From: Planobispora longispora
Lineage (GTDB): Bacteria; Actinomycetota; Actinomycetes; Streptosporangiales; Streptosporangiaceae
Direction: 5' to 3'
Length of the DNA: 64,000 nucleotides
NCBI RefSeq assembly: GCF_016863135.1
Contig: NZ_BOOH01000023.1
Span: 301,664 to 365,663, forward strand
Each line of letters starts with the position of its first letter. Position 1 is the first letter of the stretch. The translations under genes and the position numbers were made by a program. The notes under the pieces were generated by a model that worked only from the letters and a program-made list of their open reading frames with translations, did no database searches and was not told where the DNA came from. Positions 16,860 through 26,473 of this stretch are shown here, one piece after another.

Positions 16860-18119
16860 CTAGGCGAAGACCTTGCGCACGTGGTGGAGGCCGCGGACCA
16901 GGGCGTCGATCTCGGCCGGGGTGTTGTAGAGGTAGAAGGAGGCCCGCGTGGTGGCGGGGATCCCGAACCTCAGGTGGAGCGGGCGCGCGCAGTGGTGCCC
17001 CACGCGCACGGCCACGCCGAACTCGTCGTCCAGGATCTGGCCGACGTCGTGCGGGTGGATCCCGTCCAGGGTGAACGACACCGTACCGCCGCGGTCTTCC
17101 AGGTCCGTCGGGCCCACCACCCGCAGGCCGGGCACCTCGCCCAGCGCCTCCAGCGCGTAGCGGGTCAGCTCGCGCTCGTGGGCGGCGATGGCGTCCATGC
17201 CGACCGAGGACAGGTAGTCCACCGCCGCGCCCAGGCCGACGGCCTCGACGATCGGCGGGGTGCCCGCCTCGAACTTGTGCGGCGCGGGCGCGTAGGTCGA
17301 GCGGTCCATCCAGACCGCCTCGATCATCTCGCCGCCGCCCAGGAACGGGGGCATGGCCTCCAGCAGCTCGGCGCGGGCCCACAGCACGCCGATCCCGGAG
17401 GGGCCGACGGCCTTGTGCCCGGTGAACGCCAGGAAGTCCACGTCCAGCGCGGCCACGTCCACCGCCTTGTGCGGGACCGACTGCGAGGCGTCGAGCATCA
17501 TCAGCGCGCCCACCTGGCGGACCCGCTCCAGCACCCGGGCGACCGGGTTGACGGTGCCGAGCACGTTCGACTGGTGCGCGATCGACACGATCTTCGTGCG
17601 CTCGGTGACCAGCTCGTCGAGGTCCGACAGGTCCAGCCGGCCCTCGTCGGTGACCGAGAACCACCTCAGCGTGGCGCCGGTACGGCGGGCCAGCAGCTGC
17701 CACGGCACGATGTTGGAGTGGTGCTCCATCTCGGAGATGACGATCTCGTCGCCGGGCCCCATCGTGAACCGGGGGTCCTCGTTGATGGGGTTGCCGAAGG
17801 CGTAGGCCACCAGGTTGAGCGCCTCGGAGGCGTTCTTGGTGAAGACGATCTCGTCGCGGCTCGGCGCGCCCACGAAGGCCGCGACCTTCTCCCGCGCCGA
17901 CTCGTAGGCCTCGGTGGACTCCGCGCCCAGCACGTGCATGGCGCGGCCGACGTTGGCGTAGTGCACGGCCAGGTGCTCGCGCATGGTCTCGATCACCTGG
18001 AAGGGCTTCTGCGAGGAGTTGCCCGAGTCGAGGTAGACCAGCGGCCTGCCGCCGGGCAGCTCGCGGGAGAGGACCGGGAAGTCCTTCCTGATCCGCTCCA
18101 CGTCGAACACGGTGTCCAT
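16860..18119 (-). CDS. sufS: SufS cysteine desulfurase
   Basis: 419 residues from ATG 18119 (MDTVFDVERIRKDFPVL). A pyridoxal-phosphate enzyme that removes sulfur from cysteine as a persulfide for iron-sulfur cluster assembly. The PLP lysine is in FTGHKAVGPSGIGVLW, and the persulfide cysteine is about residue 377 in GHHCARPLHLRFG, in the short-loop context of group II (SufS) desulfurases. An in-frame ATG at 18140 would add MRSGKRP; AGGAG lies 13 bases before the shorter start. It sits 24 bases downstream of the sufC stop and upstream of sufU. Confidence 0.96.
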   Translation of the reverse strand: MDTVFDVERIRKDFPVLSRELPGGRPLVYLDSGNSSQKPFQVIETMREHLAVHYANVGRAMHVLGAESTEAYESAREKVAAFVGAPSRDEIVFTKNASEALNLVAYAFGNPINEDPRFTMGPGDEIVISEMEHHSNIVPWQLLARRTGATLRWFSVTDEGRLDLSDLDELVTERTKIVSIAHQSNVLGTVNPVARVLERVRQVGALMMLDASQSVPHKAVDVAALDVDFLAFTGHKAVGPSGIGVLWARAELLEAMPPFLGGGEMIEAVWMDRSTYAPAPHKFEAGTPPIVEAVGLGAAVDYLSSVGMDAIAAHERELTRYALEALGEVPGLRVVGPTDLEDRGGTVSFTLDGIHPHDVGQILDDEFGVAVRVGHHCARPLHLRFGIPATTRASFYLYNTPAEIDALVRGLHHVRKVFA

Positions 18120-18143
18120 GGGTCGCTTACCGCTCCTCATCCG

Positions 18144-18890
<747 letters not shown>

Positions 18891-19208
18891 TTATGACTCC
18901 TTCGAGAGCGAGACGAGAACGTCGTCGCCGTCGATCTTGACTCGGTAAACGGGAACGGGCTTGTTGGCGGGCGGGCCGGTGGGCTTGCCGGTGCGCAGGT
19001 CGAAGCACGAGCCGTGCAGCCAGCACTCCAGGGTGTCGTCGTAGACCTCGCCCTCGCTGAGCTTGACCTCGGCGTGGGAGCACACGTCGTGCAGGGCGTG
19101 GACCTCCTCGCCCTTGCGGACCAGGGCGACCGGGGTCTCCCCGACCTCGACGCCGATCACGCCCCCGTCGGGGATGTCGGCGACCTTGCAGATCTTCTCG
19201 AACGTCAT
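18891..19208 (-). CDS. Rieske-type [2Fe-2S] ferredoxin in the suf operon
   Basis: 105 residues. A soluble Rieske domain with the two ligand pairs Cys43-x-His45 (DVCSHAEVKLSEG) and Cys62-x2-His65 (CWLHGSCFDLRTG), of the non-heme dioxygenase-ferredoxin type. In actinobacteria this gene sits regularly between sufD and sufC; it probably supplies electrons for cluster assembly, though the partner is unproven. ATG 19208 overlaps the sufD stop by four bases (ATGA), and its TAA abuts the sufC GTG. Confidence 0.93.
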   Translation of the reverse strand: MTFEKICKVADIPDGGVIGVEVGETPVALVRKGEEVHALHDVCSHAEVKLSEGEVYDDTLECWLHGSCFDLRTGKPTGPPANKPVPVYRVKIDGDDVLVSLSKES

Positions 19209-20326
19209 CCGGCGAGCCCCGCCTCGACCTTGCTCATCACCCGGTCGCGGAGCTCCTCGACCTCGATCTTCTCGATGAGCTGGCCGAAGAAGCCCCGGAT
19301 CACCAGGCGGCGGGCCTCGTCGAACGGGATGCCGCGAGCCTGGAGGTAGAAGATGTGCTCGTCGTCCAGGCGGCCGGAGGCGCTGGCGTGACCCGCCCCG
19401 GCGACCTCGCCGGTGAGGATCTCCAGGTTCGGCACCGAGTCGGCGCGGGCGCCGTCGGTGAGCAGGAGGTTCCGGTTGAGCTCGTAGGTGTCGGTGCCCT
19501 CGGCCTCGACCCGGATGATCACGTCGCCGATCCAGACCGCGTGCGCGTCCTCGCCCTGCAGCGCGCCCTTGTAGACCACGTTGCTGCGGCAGTTGGGCTG
19601 CGAGTGGTCCACCAGCAGGCGGTGCTCCAGGTGCTGGCCGGCGTCCACGAAGTACAGGCCGGTCAGGTCGGCGTCGCCGCCCGGGGCGGTGTAGGAGACC
19701 GACGGCGAGAGCCGTACCAGGTCGCCGCCCAGGGTCACCACGAAGCTCCGGAACGTCGCGTCCTTGCCGAGCTGGGCGTGGTGGTGGGAGACGTGCACCG
19801 CGTCGTCGGCCCAGTCCTGCAGGCTGACGACCTTGAGCGTGGCGCCGTCGCCCACGACGAACTCGACGTTGTCGGCGTAGACCGCGCTGCCCCGGTGGTC
19901 GAGGACGACGACGGCCTCGGCCATCGCCTCCAGCTTGACGAGGATGTGGCCGTAGGCGACGCCGTCGCCGCTGCCGGTGAGCGTGATCGTCGTCGGCCTG
20001 GAGGCGACCGCCTCGCGCGGGACCGTCAGGACCGTGGCCTTCTCGAAGGCGGTGTAGGCCTGGGCGCTGACCCGGTCGGCGGGCACGTAGGCCTTGCCGA
20101 GACGCTGGTCGTCGCGGCCCACGGTCTCCACGGTCACCTCGGGGGCGGCGTCCACCGTGACGTTCACCGCGCCGGAGGCGGCGGCGGTGCCGTCGTGCAG
20201 GCCCTTGAGCCGCGACAGCGGGGTGAAGCGCCACTCCTCCTCGCGGCCCGTCGGGACCGCGAAGTCGGCCAGCTCGTAGGAGGCCTTCTCGTGGAGCGTC
20301 GACAGCGGCTTCTCGTTCAGGCCCAT
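19205..20326 (-). CDS. sufD: SufD subunit of the SufBCD scaffold
   Basis: 373 residues. The N-terminal helical cap (LHEKASYELADFAVPTGREEEWRFTPLSRL) and the right-handed beta-helix core are typical; the C-terminal region contains NPxC-like HSQPNCRSNVVYKGAL, GRLDDEHIFYLQARGIP and RLVIRGFFGQLIEKIE, the conserved SufB/SufD tail that binds SufC. It partners SufB and SufC to build [4Fe-4S] clusters. ATG 20326 shares one base with the sufB TGA. Confidence 0.97.
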   Translation of the reverse strand: MGLNEKPLSTLHEKASYELADFAVPTGREEEWRFTPLSRLKGLHDGTAAASGAVNVTVDAAPEVTVETVGRDDQRLGKAYVPADRVSAQAYTAFEKATVLTVPREAVASRPTTITLTGSGDGVAYGHILVKLEAMAEAVVVLDHRGSAVYADNVEFVVGDGATLKVVSLQDWADDAVHVSHHHAQLGKDATFRSFVVTLGGDLVRLSPSVSYTAPGGDADLTGLYFVDAGQHLEHRLLVDHSQPNCRSNVVYKGALQGEDAHAVWIGDVIIRVEAEGTDTYELNRNLLLTDGARADSVPNLEILTGEVAGAGHASASGRLDDEHIFYLQARGIPFDEARRLVIRGFFGQLIEKIEVEELRDRVMSKVEAGLAG

Positions 20327-21738
20327 CAGCCGACGGCCCCTTCCATCTGCAGTTCGATCAGGCGGTTCAGCTCGAGGGCGTACTCCATCGGGAGCTCGCG
20401 GGCGATCGGCTCGACGAAGCCGCGCACGATCATCGCCATCGCCTCGTCCTCGTCCAGGCCTCGGCTCATCAGGTAGAACAGCTGGTCCTCGGAGACCTTG
20501 GAGACCGTGGCCTCGTGGCCCATCGACACGTCGTCCTCGCGGACGTCCACGTAGGGGTAGGTGTCGGAACGGCTGATCTGGTCGACCAGGAGCGCGTCGC
20601 ACTTGACGGTGCTGGCGCTGCCGTGGGCGCCCTCCTCGATCTGGACCAGACCGCGGTAGGAGGTGCGGCCGCCGCCGCGGGCGACGGACTTGGAGATGAC
20701 GGTGGAGCTGGTGTTCGGCGCCAGGTGCACCATCTTGGCGCCGGCGTCCTGGTGCTGGCCCTCGCCGGCGAAGGCGACGCTCAGCGTCTCGCCCTTGGCG
20801 TGCTCGCCCATGAGGTAGACGGCCGGGTACTTCATCGTGACCTTGGAACCGATGTTGCCGTCGATCCACTCCATGGTCGCGCCCTCGTAGGCCACGGCGC
20901 GCTTGGTGACCAGGTTGTAGACGTTGTTCGACCAGTTCTGGATGGTCGTGTAACGGCAGCGGGCGCCCTTCTTCACGATGATCTCCACGACCGCGGAGTG
21001 CAGCGAGTCGGAGGAGTAGATCGGCGCGGTGCAGCCCTCGACGTAGTGGACGTAGGAGTTCTCGTCCACGATGATCAGCGTCCGCTCGAACTGGCCCATG
21101 TTCTCGGTGTTGATCCGGAAGTAGGCCTGGAGCGGGATCTCCACGTTGACGTTCGGCGGCACGTAGATGAAGGAGCCGCCGGACCAGGTCGCGGTGTTCA
21201 GCGCGGCGAACTTGTTGTCGCCGACCGGGATGACCGAGCCGAAGTACTCCTTGAAGAGCTCCTCGTGCTCGCGCAGGCCGGTGTCGGTGTCGACGAAGAT
21301 GACACCCTTCTCCTCAAGGTCCTCGCGGATCTTGTGGTAGACGACCTCGGACTCGTACTGGGCGGCGACGCCGGCGATGAGCCGCTGCTTCTCCGCCTCG
21401 GGGATGCCGAGCTTGTCGTAGGTGTTCTTGATGTCCTCGGGCAGCTCGTCCCAGGAAGCGGCCTGCTTCTCGGTGGAGCGCACGAAGTACTTGATGTTGT
21501 CGAAGTCGATGCCGGTCAGGTCGGAGCCCCAGGTCGGCATGGGCTTCTTACCGAAGAGGCGCAGGCCCTTCAGGCGCAGGTCCAGCATCCACTCCGGCTC
21601 GTTCTTGAGCGCGGAGATGTTACGGACGACCTCCTCGGACAGGCCGCGCTTGGCGGCGGCGCCCGCCGCGTCCGAGTCGGCCCAGCCGAACTTGTAATTC
21701 CCGAGGCCTTCCAGCTCCGGGCGGTCGGTGACAGTCAC
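20326..21738 (-). CDS. sufB: SufB, core cluster scaffold
   Basis: 470 residues, normal length, with no intein (unlike many mycobacterial SufB proteins). Conserved segments include [35 protein letters not shown] (with the scaffold cysteine region), [18 protein letters not shown] and the C-terminal [21 protein letters not shown]. It is the main scaffold subunit on which iron-sulfur clusters form. Start is GTG 21738, overlapping the sufR TGA by four bases (GTGA), so translation of the whole cassette is coupled to the regulator. Confidence 0.97.
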   Translation of the reverse strand: MTVTDRPELEGLGNYKFGWADSDAAGAAAKRGLSEEVVRNISALKNEPEWMLDLRLKGLRLFGKKPMPTWGSDLTGIDFDNIKYFVRSTEKQAASWDELPEDIKNTYDKLGIPEAEKQRLIAGVAAQYESEVVYHKIREDLEEKGVIFVDTDTGLREHEELFKEYFGSVIPVGDNKFAALNTATWSGGSFIYVPPNVNVEIPLQAYFRINTENMGQFERTLIIVDENSYVHYVEGCTAPIYSSDSLHSAVVEIIVKKGARCRYTTIQNWSNNVYNLVTKRAVAYEGATMEWIDGNIGSKVTMKYPAVYLMGEHAKGETLSVAFAGEGQHQDAGAKMVHLAPNTSSTVISKSVARGGGRTSYRGLVQIEEGAHGSASTVKCDALLVDQISRSDTYPYVDVREDDVSMGHEATVSKVSEDQLFYLMSRGLDEDEAMAMIVRGFVEPIARELPMEYALELNRLIELQMEGAVG

Positions 21739-22454
21739 CTTCCGGTCTCCTTGCTCGATTCGTCGATCGTTCTATGACGGGGCGGGCTCACGTGGGTGGT
21801 GCACACCCCGTCGCCGTGGGCGATGGTCGCGAGCCGCTGCACTGGCGTGCCGAGGATCTGCGCGAACGCCTCCGTCTCGGCCTCGCACAGCTGCGGGAAC
21901 TCCGCGGCCACGTGCGCCACCGGGCAGTGGTGCTGGCACAGCTGCTCGCCACCGAGAGCGGCCTTGCTCGCCGAGGCGGCGTAGCCGTCGGCCGAGAGGG
22001 CCTCGGCCAGGACCCGCACCCGCTGGTCGGCGGGGACGCCGTCCATCTCGGAGCGCAGGCGGCCGACCAGGCCGGACACCTGCGCCCGGGCGAACTCGGC
22101 CACGGCTTCCTCGCCCACGCGCTCGGCGAGGAAGCGCAGCGCGCTGCCCGCGAGACCGTCGTAAGCGTGCTCGAAGGCGCTGCGCCCGGCATCGGTGATG
22201 GCGAACAGTTTGGCCGGTCGCCCGCGTCCTCGCTGGCCGCGCGGGCGCGCCGTACGGGGCTCGATCATCCCGTCGGCGAGCAGGGCGTCCAGGTGGCGGC
22301 GGACGGCGGCGGGGGTGAGCCCGAGTCGTTCGCCGAGGGCGGCGGCCGTGATGGGTCCGTGCTCCAGGATGAGCCGGGCGACACGCGCGCGCGTGCCGCT
22401 CTCGGCGGGCACCGCGGAAGGCCGCACGGCGGCGGTCTCCTTGGTGCCTGACAT
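21735..22454 (-). CDS. sufR: SufR iron-sulfur-sensing repressor of the suf operon
   Basis: 239 residues. An N-terminal winged helix-turn-helix ([21 protein letters not shown] then [20 protein letters not shown]) is followed by a dimerisation region and a C-terminal cysteine cluster: Cys-x3-Cys-x12-Cys in [20 protein letters not shown] and a fourth in GDGVCTTH, consistent with an Fe-S sensor. It likely represses its own operon when clusters are plentiful. Start ATG 22454 gives the usual short N-terminus; the frame is open further up to 22544, but that would run into the promoter and iron box. First gene of the operon. Confidence 0.93.
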   Translation of the reverse strand: MSGTKETAAVRPSAVPAESGTRARVARLILEHGPITAAALGERLGLTPAAVRRHLDALLADGMIEPRTARPRGQRGRGRPAKLFAITDAGRSAFEHAYDGLAGSALRFLAERVGEEAVAEFARAQVSGLVGRLRSEMDGVPADQRVRVLAEALSADGYAASASKAALGGEQLCQHHCPVAHVAAEFPQLCEAETEAFAQILGTPVQRLATIAHGDGVCTTHVSPPRHRTIDESSKETGR

Positions 22455-22544
22455 CCCGGTCACGTATTTCACAACATCAGTGTGGCGTAATTCCTTCCCC
22501 AGCGCCAAACCGATGTGAGCTTTCCGTGAAATGAGATCCGTCAC

Positions 22545-22563
22545 TCAGGTAAGCCTTACCTAA
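22545..22563. promoter_or_regulatory. DtxR/IdeR-type iron box upstream of sufR
   Basis: TCAGGTAAGCCTTACCTAA is a 19-base dyad with one mismatch between its 9-base arms, closely matching the IdeR/DmdR consensus pattern TTAGGTTAGGCTAACCTAA. It lies 91 bases upstream of the sufR start, with no divergent gene on its other side, so the suf operon is the likely target. Confidence 0.7.
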
Positions 22564-22709
22564 GCTGCGGAAACGTCGCCGGCGCACTGCGGCCGGAACC
22601 GGCGGAATGACGTCATCGGATCCCAACGCGACAGTGACGGGAGTCTGTTCCCATCACCTGTGAAGCCACCGCCACGGAACCCCTCCGCACTCCTCCGCCA
22701 AAAGATCCT

Positions 22710-23486
22710 TTACACGGACTCGTGCAGCGCGATGACGGCGAACGGGGCGAACTGCGGGTCGGCGATCACCGCGACCGGACCGACGGGGGTGTTCACCGGC
22801 TCGCTGAAGACCTTGCCGCCCAGCTCCCGGACCCTCGCCACGGCGGCGTCGGCGTCGGCCACCACGAAGTACGTCCTCCAGTGCGAGGAGACCTCCGGCG
22901 GGAGGTCCGGCCCCATGGGGACCACCCCCGCCACGGATCGGCCGTGCGCCCGCCACCGGACGTACTCGACGCCCTCGGGCCCGGTGTCCGCGGTCTCCCA
23001 GCCGAACACCTCCCCGTAGAAGGCCTTCGCCACGGCCGTGTCGCGGGCCGACAGCTCGGCCCAGCCGAAGGTGCCGGGCTCCCCGGCGAGCTCGGCCCCG
23101 TAGTCCTCCCCCGCCTGCCAGACCAGGAAGAAAGCGCCCGAGGGGTCCCGGAAGGCGGCCAGCACCCCCCGATCCATGATCTTCACCGGTTCCACGACGA
23201 CCGACCCCCCGGCGGCGCGCACCCGGGCGGCCGTCGCGACGGCGTCGTCGGTGGCCACGCTCGTGTTCCACATCGCGTGCGCGCCGCGGCCGATCCGCGG
23301 ATCGAGGCCGGCCACGAACTTGCCGCGCAACGTGAACCGGCCGTAGCCGGTCTCCGGCGGACCCTCGTCGAACATCACGTCCCAGCCGAAGAGCTCCCGG
23401 TAGAAGCGGGCCGCCGCCAGGACGTCGGTGCTCGACAGTTCCACCCAGCACGGGACGCCGGGCGGGTACCCGCTCCGCTCGGACAC
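22710..23486 (-). CDS. two-domain VOC family protein (glyoxalase/Cfp30B-like)
   Basis: 258 residues made of two tandem VOC modules: residues about 10-125 (PCWVELSSTDVLAAARFYRELFGWDV to FRDPSGAFFLVWQ) and 135-256 (GWAELSARDTAVAKAFYGEVFGWE to IADPQFAPFAVIALHE). Members of this double-domain group resemble the mycobacterial 27-kDa antigen Cfp30B. Some VOC proteins are glyoxalases or drug-binding proteins; the metal-ligand pattern here is incomplete, so binding rather than catalysis is possible. Start GTG 23486 has GGAGG 8 bases upstream; the longer frame from 23606 is unlikely. Confidence 0.85.
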   Translation of the reverse strand: MSERSGYPPGVPCWVELSSTDVLAAARFYRELFGWDVMFDEGPPETGYGRFTLRGKFVAGLDPRIGRGAHAMWNTSVATDDAVATAARVRAAGGSVVVEPVKIMDRGVLAAFRDPSGAFFLVWQAGEDYGAELAGEPGTFGWAELSARDTAVAKAFYGEVFGWETADTGPEGVEYVRWRAHGRSVAGVVPMGPDLPPEVSSHWRTYFVVADADAAVARVRELGGKVFSEPVNTPVGPVAVIADPQFAPFAVIALHESV

Positions 23487-23655
23487 GCCGGCACCTCCCT
23501 CGCACCGCCTCCCGGGGACGCCTCCAGCGTCACACGCGCCGGCGAGGGCCTCCCAGCGGCCGCCGGGAGACTTGGCCGGATCGTCCCGAAGCCTTTTACC
23601 CGACATGGGAGGGTCCGGACGCGAGGGCGCGAGAGGAACCGGACCGGGGAGTCCC

Positions 23656-23661
23656 TAGACT
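23656..23661 (+). promoter_or_regulatory. putative -10 element for leaderless ABC transporter mRNA
   Basis: TAGACT ends 7 bases before ATG 23669, the spacing expected when transcription starts on the start codon. No Shine-Dalgarno is visible before this gene. A good -35 element was not found. Confidence 0.4.
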
Positions 23662-23668
23662 CGTGGCC

Positions 23669-24577
23669 ATGGACTCCCCAGCCGTCGAGATCATCGATCT
23701 GGTCAAGCGATACGGCCCGACGACCGCGATCGACGGCCTGTCCCTGCGCGCCGCCCGCGGCGCGGTCACCGCGATCCTCGGCCCCAACGGCGCGGGCAAG
23801 ACCTCCACGATCGAGATCTGCGAGGGCTTCCGGCGAGCCGACGGCGGCACCGTCAGCGTGCTCGGGCTCGACCCGGCGCGGACGGAGCTGCGGGCCAGGG
23901 TGGGCGTGATGCTCCAGGCCGGGGGCGTCCCCCCGGCGATGCGCTGCGGGGAGTGGCTCCGGCTGGCGGCCCGCTTCCACGCCCGCCCGCTCGACCCGCA
24001 GGCGCTGCTGGACCGGCTGGGGCTGGCCGAGCACGCCCGCACGCCGTACCGCAGGCTCTCCGGCGGCCAGCAGCAGCGCGTCTCGCTGGCCGCGGCCGTC
24101 ATCGGCCGTCCCGAGCTGGTCTTCCTCGACGAGCCGACCGCCGGGCTGGACCCGCAGGCCCGGCACGCCTGCTGGGACCTGGTGGGCGAGCTGCGCGCCG
24201 CCGGGGTCTCGGTGGTGCTCACCACGCACCACATGGACGAGGCCGAGAAGCTCGCGGACCACGTGGTGATCATCGACCGCGGGACGGTGGTGGCCGAGGG
24301 CACGCCCGCCGCGCTCACCGGCGCCGAGCGGCAGCTGCGCTTCCGCGCCCGGCCCGCGCTCACCCTGGACGAGCTGCTCAACGCCCTGCCCGCGGGGAGT
24401 TCGGCCAAGGAGTCCCCCGCGGGGCACTACATCATCGAAGGGCAGGTCGGCCCCGAGCTGCTGGCGACCGTGACGGCCTGGTGCGCCGCCGAGGGCGTGA
24501 CGGCCGACGACCTCAGCATCGAGCGCCGCACCCTGGAAGACGTCTTCCTCGAACTGACCGGCCGGGAGCTGCGATGA
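23669..24577 (+). CDS. ABC exporter ATP-binding subunit (drug-type)
   Basis: 302 residues with one ABC domain: Walker A GPNGAGKTS, Q-loop LQAGG, signature LSGGQQQRVSLA, Walker B VFLDEPTAGLDP and H-loop THHMDEAEKLAD, then a C-terminal extension ending TLEDVFLELTGRELR as in DrrA-like multidrug or polyketide-drug exporters. It pairs with the permease whose ATG overlaps its stop (ATGA). Start chosen at ATG 23669, as a -10-like element suggests a leaderless mRNA there; GTG 23663 is in frame and possible. Substrate unknown. Confidence 0.9.
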   Translation: MDSPAVEIIDLVKRYGPTTAIDGLSLRAARGAVTAILGPNGAGKTSTIEICEGFRRADGGTVSVLGLDPARTELRARVGVMLQAGGVPPAMRCGEWLRLAARFHARPLDPQALLDRLGLAEHARTPYRRLSGGQQQRVSLAAAVIGRPELVFLDEPTAGLDPQARHACWDLVGELRAAGVSVVLTTHHMDEAEKLADHVVIIDRGTVVAEGTPAALTGAERQLRFRARPALTLDELLNALPAGSSAKESPAGHYIIEGQVGPELLATVTAWCAAEGVTADDLSIERRTLEDVFLELTGRELR

Positions 24578-25368
24578 CCACGGCGAACGACAGGCCCGCG
24601 GGCACCGCGCTGGACTTCACCCCGGCCCCGGGCGCCGCGCCCCTGTCCCGGATGGTCGCGGCGCAGGCCGGCGCGGAGATCCGGGCGATACTCCGCAACG
24701 GCGAGCAGCTGCTGCTCACGATGATCATCCCGGTGCTGCTGCTCGTCGGGTTCTCCGCCGCGCCGCTGGTGAACGTGGGCGAGGGCCCCCGGGTGGACTT
24801 CATGGCCCCCGGCGTCCTCGCGCTGGCCGTGATGTCCACCGCCTTCACCGGGCAGGCCATCGCCACCGGCTTCGAGCGGCGGTACGGCGTGCTCAAGCGG
24901 CTGGGCGCGACCCCGCTGTCCCGGGGCGGGCTGATGCTGGCCAAGACGCTCGCGGTGATCGCGGTCGAGACCGTCCAGATCGCCGTCATCACCGGGGTGG
25001 CGCTCGCGCTGGGCTGGCGGCCGGGCGGCTCCCCGCTGGCGGCGCTGGCCCTGCTCCTGCTCGGCACCGCCGCGTTCAGCGGGCTCGGCCTGCTGATGGC
25101 GGGCACGCTGCGCGCGGAGGCCACGCTCGCCGGGGCGAACCTGGTCTACCTGCTCCTGCTCGGCTGCGGCGGGGTCGTCTTCCCGCTGTCGACCTTCCCC
25201 GACGCGATGGAGAAGGCACTGGAACTCCTGCCGATCTCCGCGCTGGCCGGCGGGCTCCGCTCCGTCCTGACCGACGGCGCCGGGCTGCCGGTGGCGGCTC
25301 TGACGGTCCTGGCGGCCTGGGCCGCCGTCTCGCTCCTGGCCGCCTCCCGGACCTTCCGCTGGGAGTGA
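24574..25368 (+). CDS. ABC-2 type transporter permease
   Basis: 264 residues with six predicted membrane helices (starting LLLTMIIPVLLLVGFSAAPL near residue 50; then VLALAVMSTAFTGQAIA, VIAVETVQIAVITGVALAL, LAALALLLLGTAAFSGLGLL, ANLVYLLLLGCGGVVFPL and LPVAALTVLAAWAAVSLLAA). The ERRYGVLKRLGATPLSR loop is typical of DrrB-like ABC-2 permeases that couple to the ATPase. It forms a dimeric exporter with the overlapping upstream gene. Substrate unknown. Confidence 0.9.
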   Translation: MTTANDRPAGTALDFTPAPGAAPLSRMVAAQAGAEIRAILRNGEQLLLTMIIPVLLLVGFSAAPLVNVGEGPRVDFMAPGVLALAVMSTAFTGQAIATGFERRYGVLKRLGATPLSRGGLMLAKTLAVIAVETVQIAVITGVALALGWRPGGSPLAALALLLLGTAAFSGLGLLMAGTLRAEATLAGANLVYLLLLGCGGVVFPLSTFPDAMEKALELLPISALAGGLRSVLTDGAGLPVAALTVLAAWAAVSLLAASRTFRWE

Positions 25369-25530
25369 CCGCCCGCCGGAAGCGAGCGTTCCCTGGGAGT
25401 GAGCGTCCACCGGGAGCGGTCGTCCCCGGGCGGCACTCCGTCTCGGATCATGGACGCGGAAGGCCTGAGTGATCCCCATGGGGCAAGCCTTAGTAAGGTG
25501 CGTAGAACCATGTAGCGCCTGAGGAGTCCG

Positions 25531-26445
25531 ATGACCGCCGACGCCCTTCCGGGACCCGCAGAGCCGTACAAGACAGGACCGGCCAGATCGGGGGCCGTGC
25601 TCAAGGCCGCCTCGGACGCCATCCCGCCCTCCGGCCTGGTGATGCTGGCCATCCTCTCGGTCCAGCTCGGCGCGGGCTTCGCCAAGGACCTGTTCAGCCA
25701 GCTGGCGCCGAGCGCGACGGTGCTCCTGCGGATCGCGATGAGCGCGCTGATCCTGGGCGTGATCGCCCGTCCCCGGCTGAAGGGGCTGACCCGGGCGGAC
25801 CTGGGGGTGGGCGTGGCGTTCGGCGCGACGCTCGGCCTGATGAACCTGTCGTTCTACGAGGCGCTGGCCCGGCTGCCCATGGGGATCGCGGTGGCGATCG
25901 AGTTCCTGGGCCCGCTCGGGGTGGCGGTGGCCGCCTCCCGGCGGCGGCTGGACCTGCTCTGGGTGGTGCTGGCCGGCTCCGGCATCGCGCTGCTCGCGCC
26001 CTGGGGCCAGGCGACCGGCCTGAGCTGGGTCGGGATCGGCTTCGCGCTGGTCGCCGGGGCCTGCTGGGCGGCCTACATCCTGCTGTCGGCCGCCGTCGGG
26101 CAGCGCTTCCCCGGCACCGGGGGCGTCTCCTTCGCGATGATCGTGGCCTTCCTGATGATCGCTCCCGTCGGGATCAGCACGGGCGGAAGCGATCTGCTCC
26201 GGCCCGAGCTGCTCCTGATCGGCCTGGGCGTCGGGCTGCTGTCGTCGGTCATCCCCTACACGATCGAGCTGGAGGCCCTGCGCCGGATGCCCAAGCGGGT
26301 GTTCGGCATCCTGATGAGCCTGGAGCCGGCGGCGGCGGCGCTGGTCGGGCTGGTCGTCCTGGGCGAGGTGCTGAACGTGCGCGAGTGGGCCGCCATCGGC
26401 TGCGTGGTCATCGCGAGCGTGGGCTCGACGCGCAGCGCCCGCTGA
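25531..26445 (+). CDS. EamA/RhaT-type drug/metabolite transporter
   Basis: 304 residues with about ten hydrophobic helices in two EamA repeats (first around 40-150, second around 165-300, with IEFLGPLGVAVAASRR and VIPYTIELEALRRMPKRVFGILMSLEPAAAALVGL as the matching conserved segments in each half). Such proteins export amino acids or metabolites (threonine/homoserine exporter RhtA is the closest text match by the last segment). Start ATG 25531 has AGGAG 5 bases before it. It is a single-gene unit; an 11-base palindrome CCTTAGTAAGG lies at 25488-25498 upstream. Confidence 0.87.
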   Translation: MTADALPGPAEPYKTGPARSGAVLKAASDAIPPSGLVMLAILSVQLGAGFAKDLFSQLAPSATVLLRIAMSALILGVIARPRLKGLTRADLGVGVAFGATLGLMNLSFYEALARLPMGIAVAIEFLGPLGVAVAASRRRLDLLWVVLAGSGIALLAPWGQATGLSWVGIGFALVAGACWAAYILLSAAVGQRFPGTGGVSFAMIVAFLMIAPVGISTGGSDLLRPELLLIGLGVGLLSSVIPYTIELEALRRMPKRVFGILMSLEPAAAALVGLVVLGEVLNVREWAAIGCVVIASVGSTRSAR

Positions 26446-26473
26446 CCGGCCCTCGACGCTCAGCGCCCGCCGA

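Noticed and set aside
20326..21738. Possible intein in SufB
   Set aside because: SufB is 470 residues and continuous; no insertion or splice-junction motif.
22607..22616. ATGACGTCAT palindrome between the VOC gene and sufR
   Set aside because: A perfect 10-bp palindrome, but short, alone and at no clear promoter position; may be chance.
25478..25522. 14-codon upstream ORF with a TTA codon before the EamA gene
   Set aside because: No ribosome-binding site and no conservation evidence; the EamA start has its own AGGAG.
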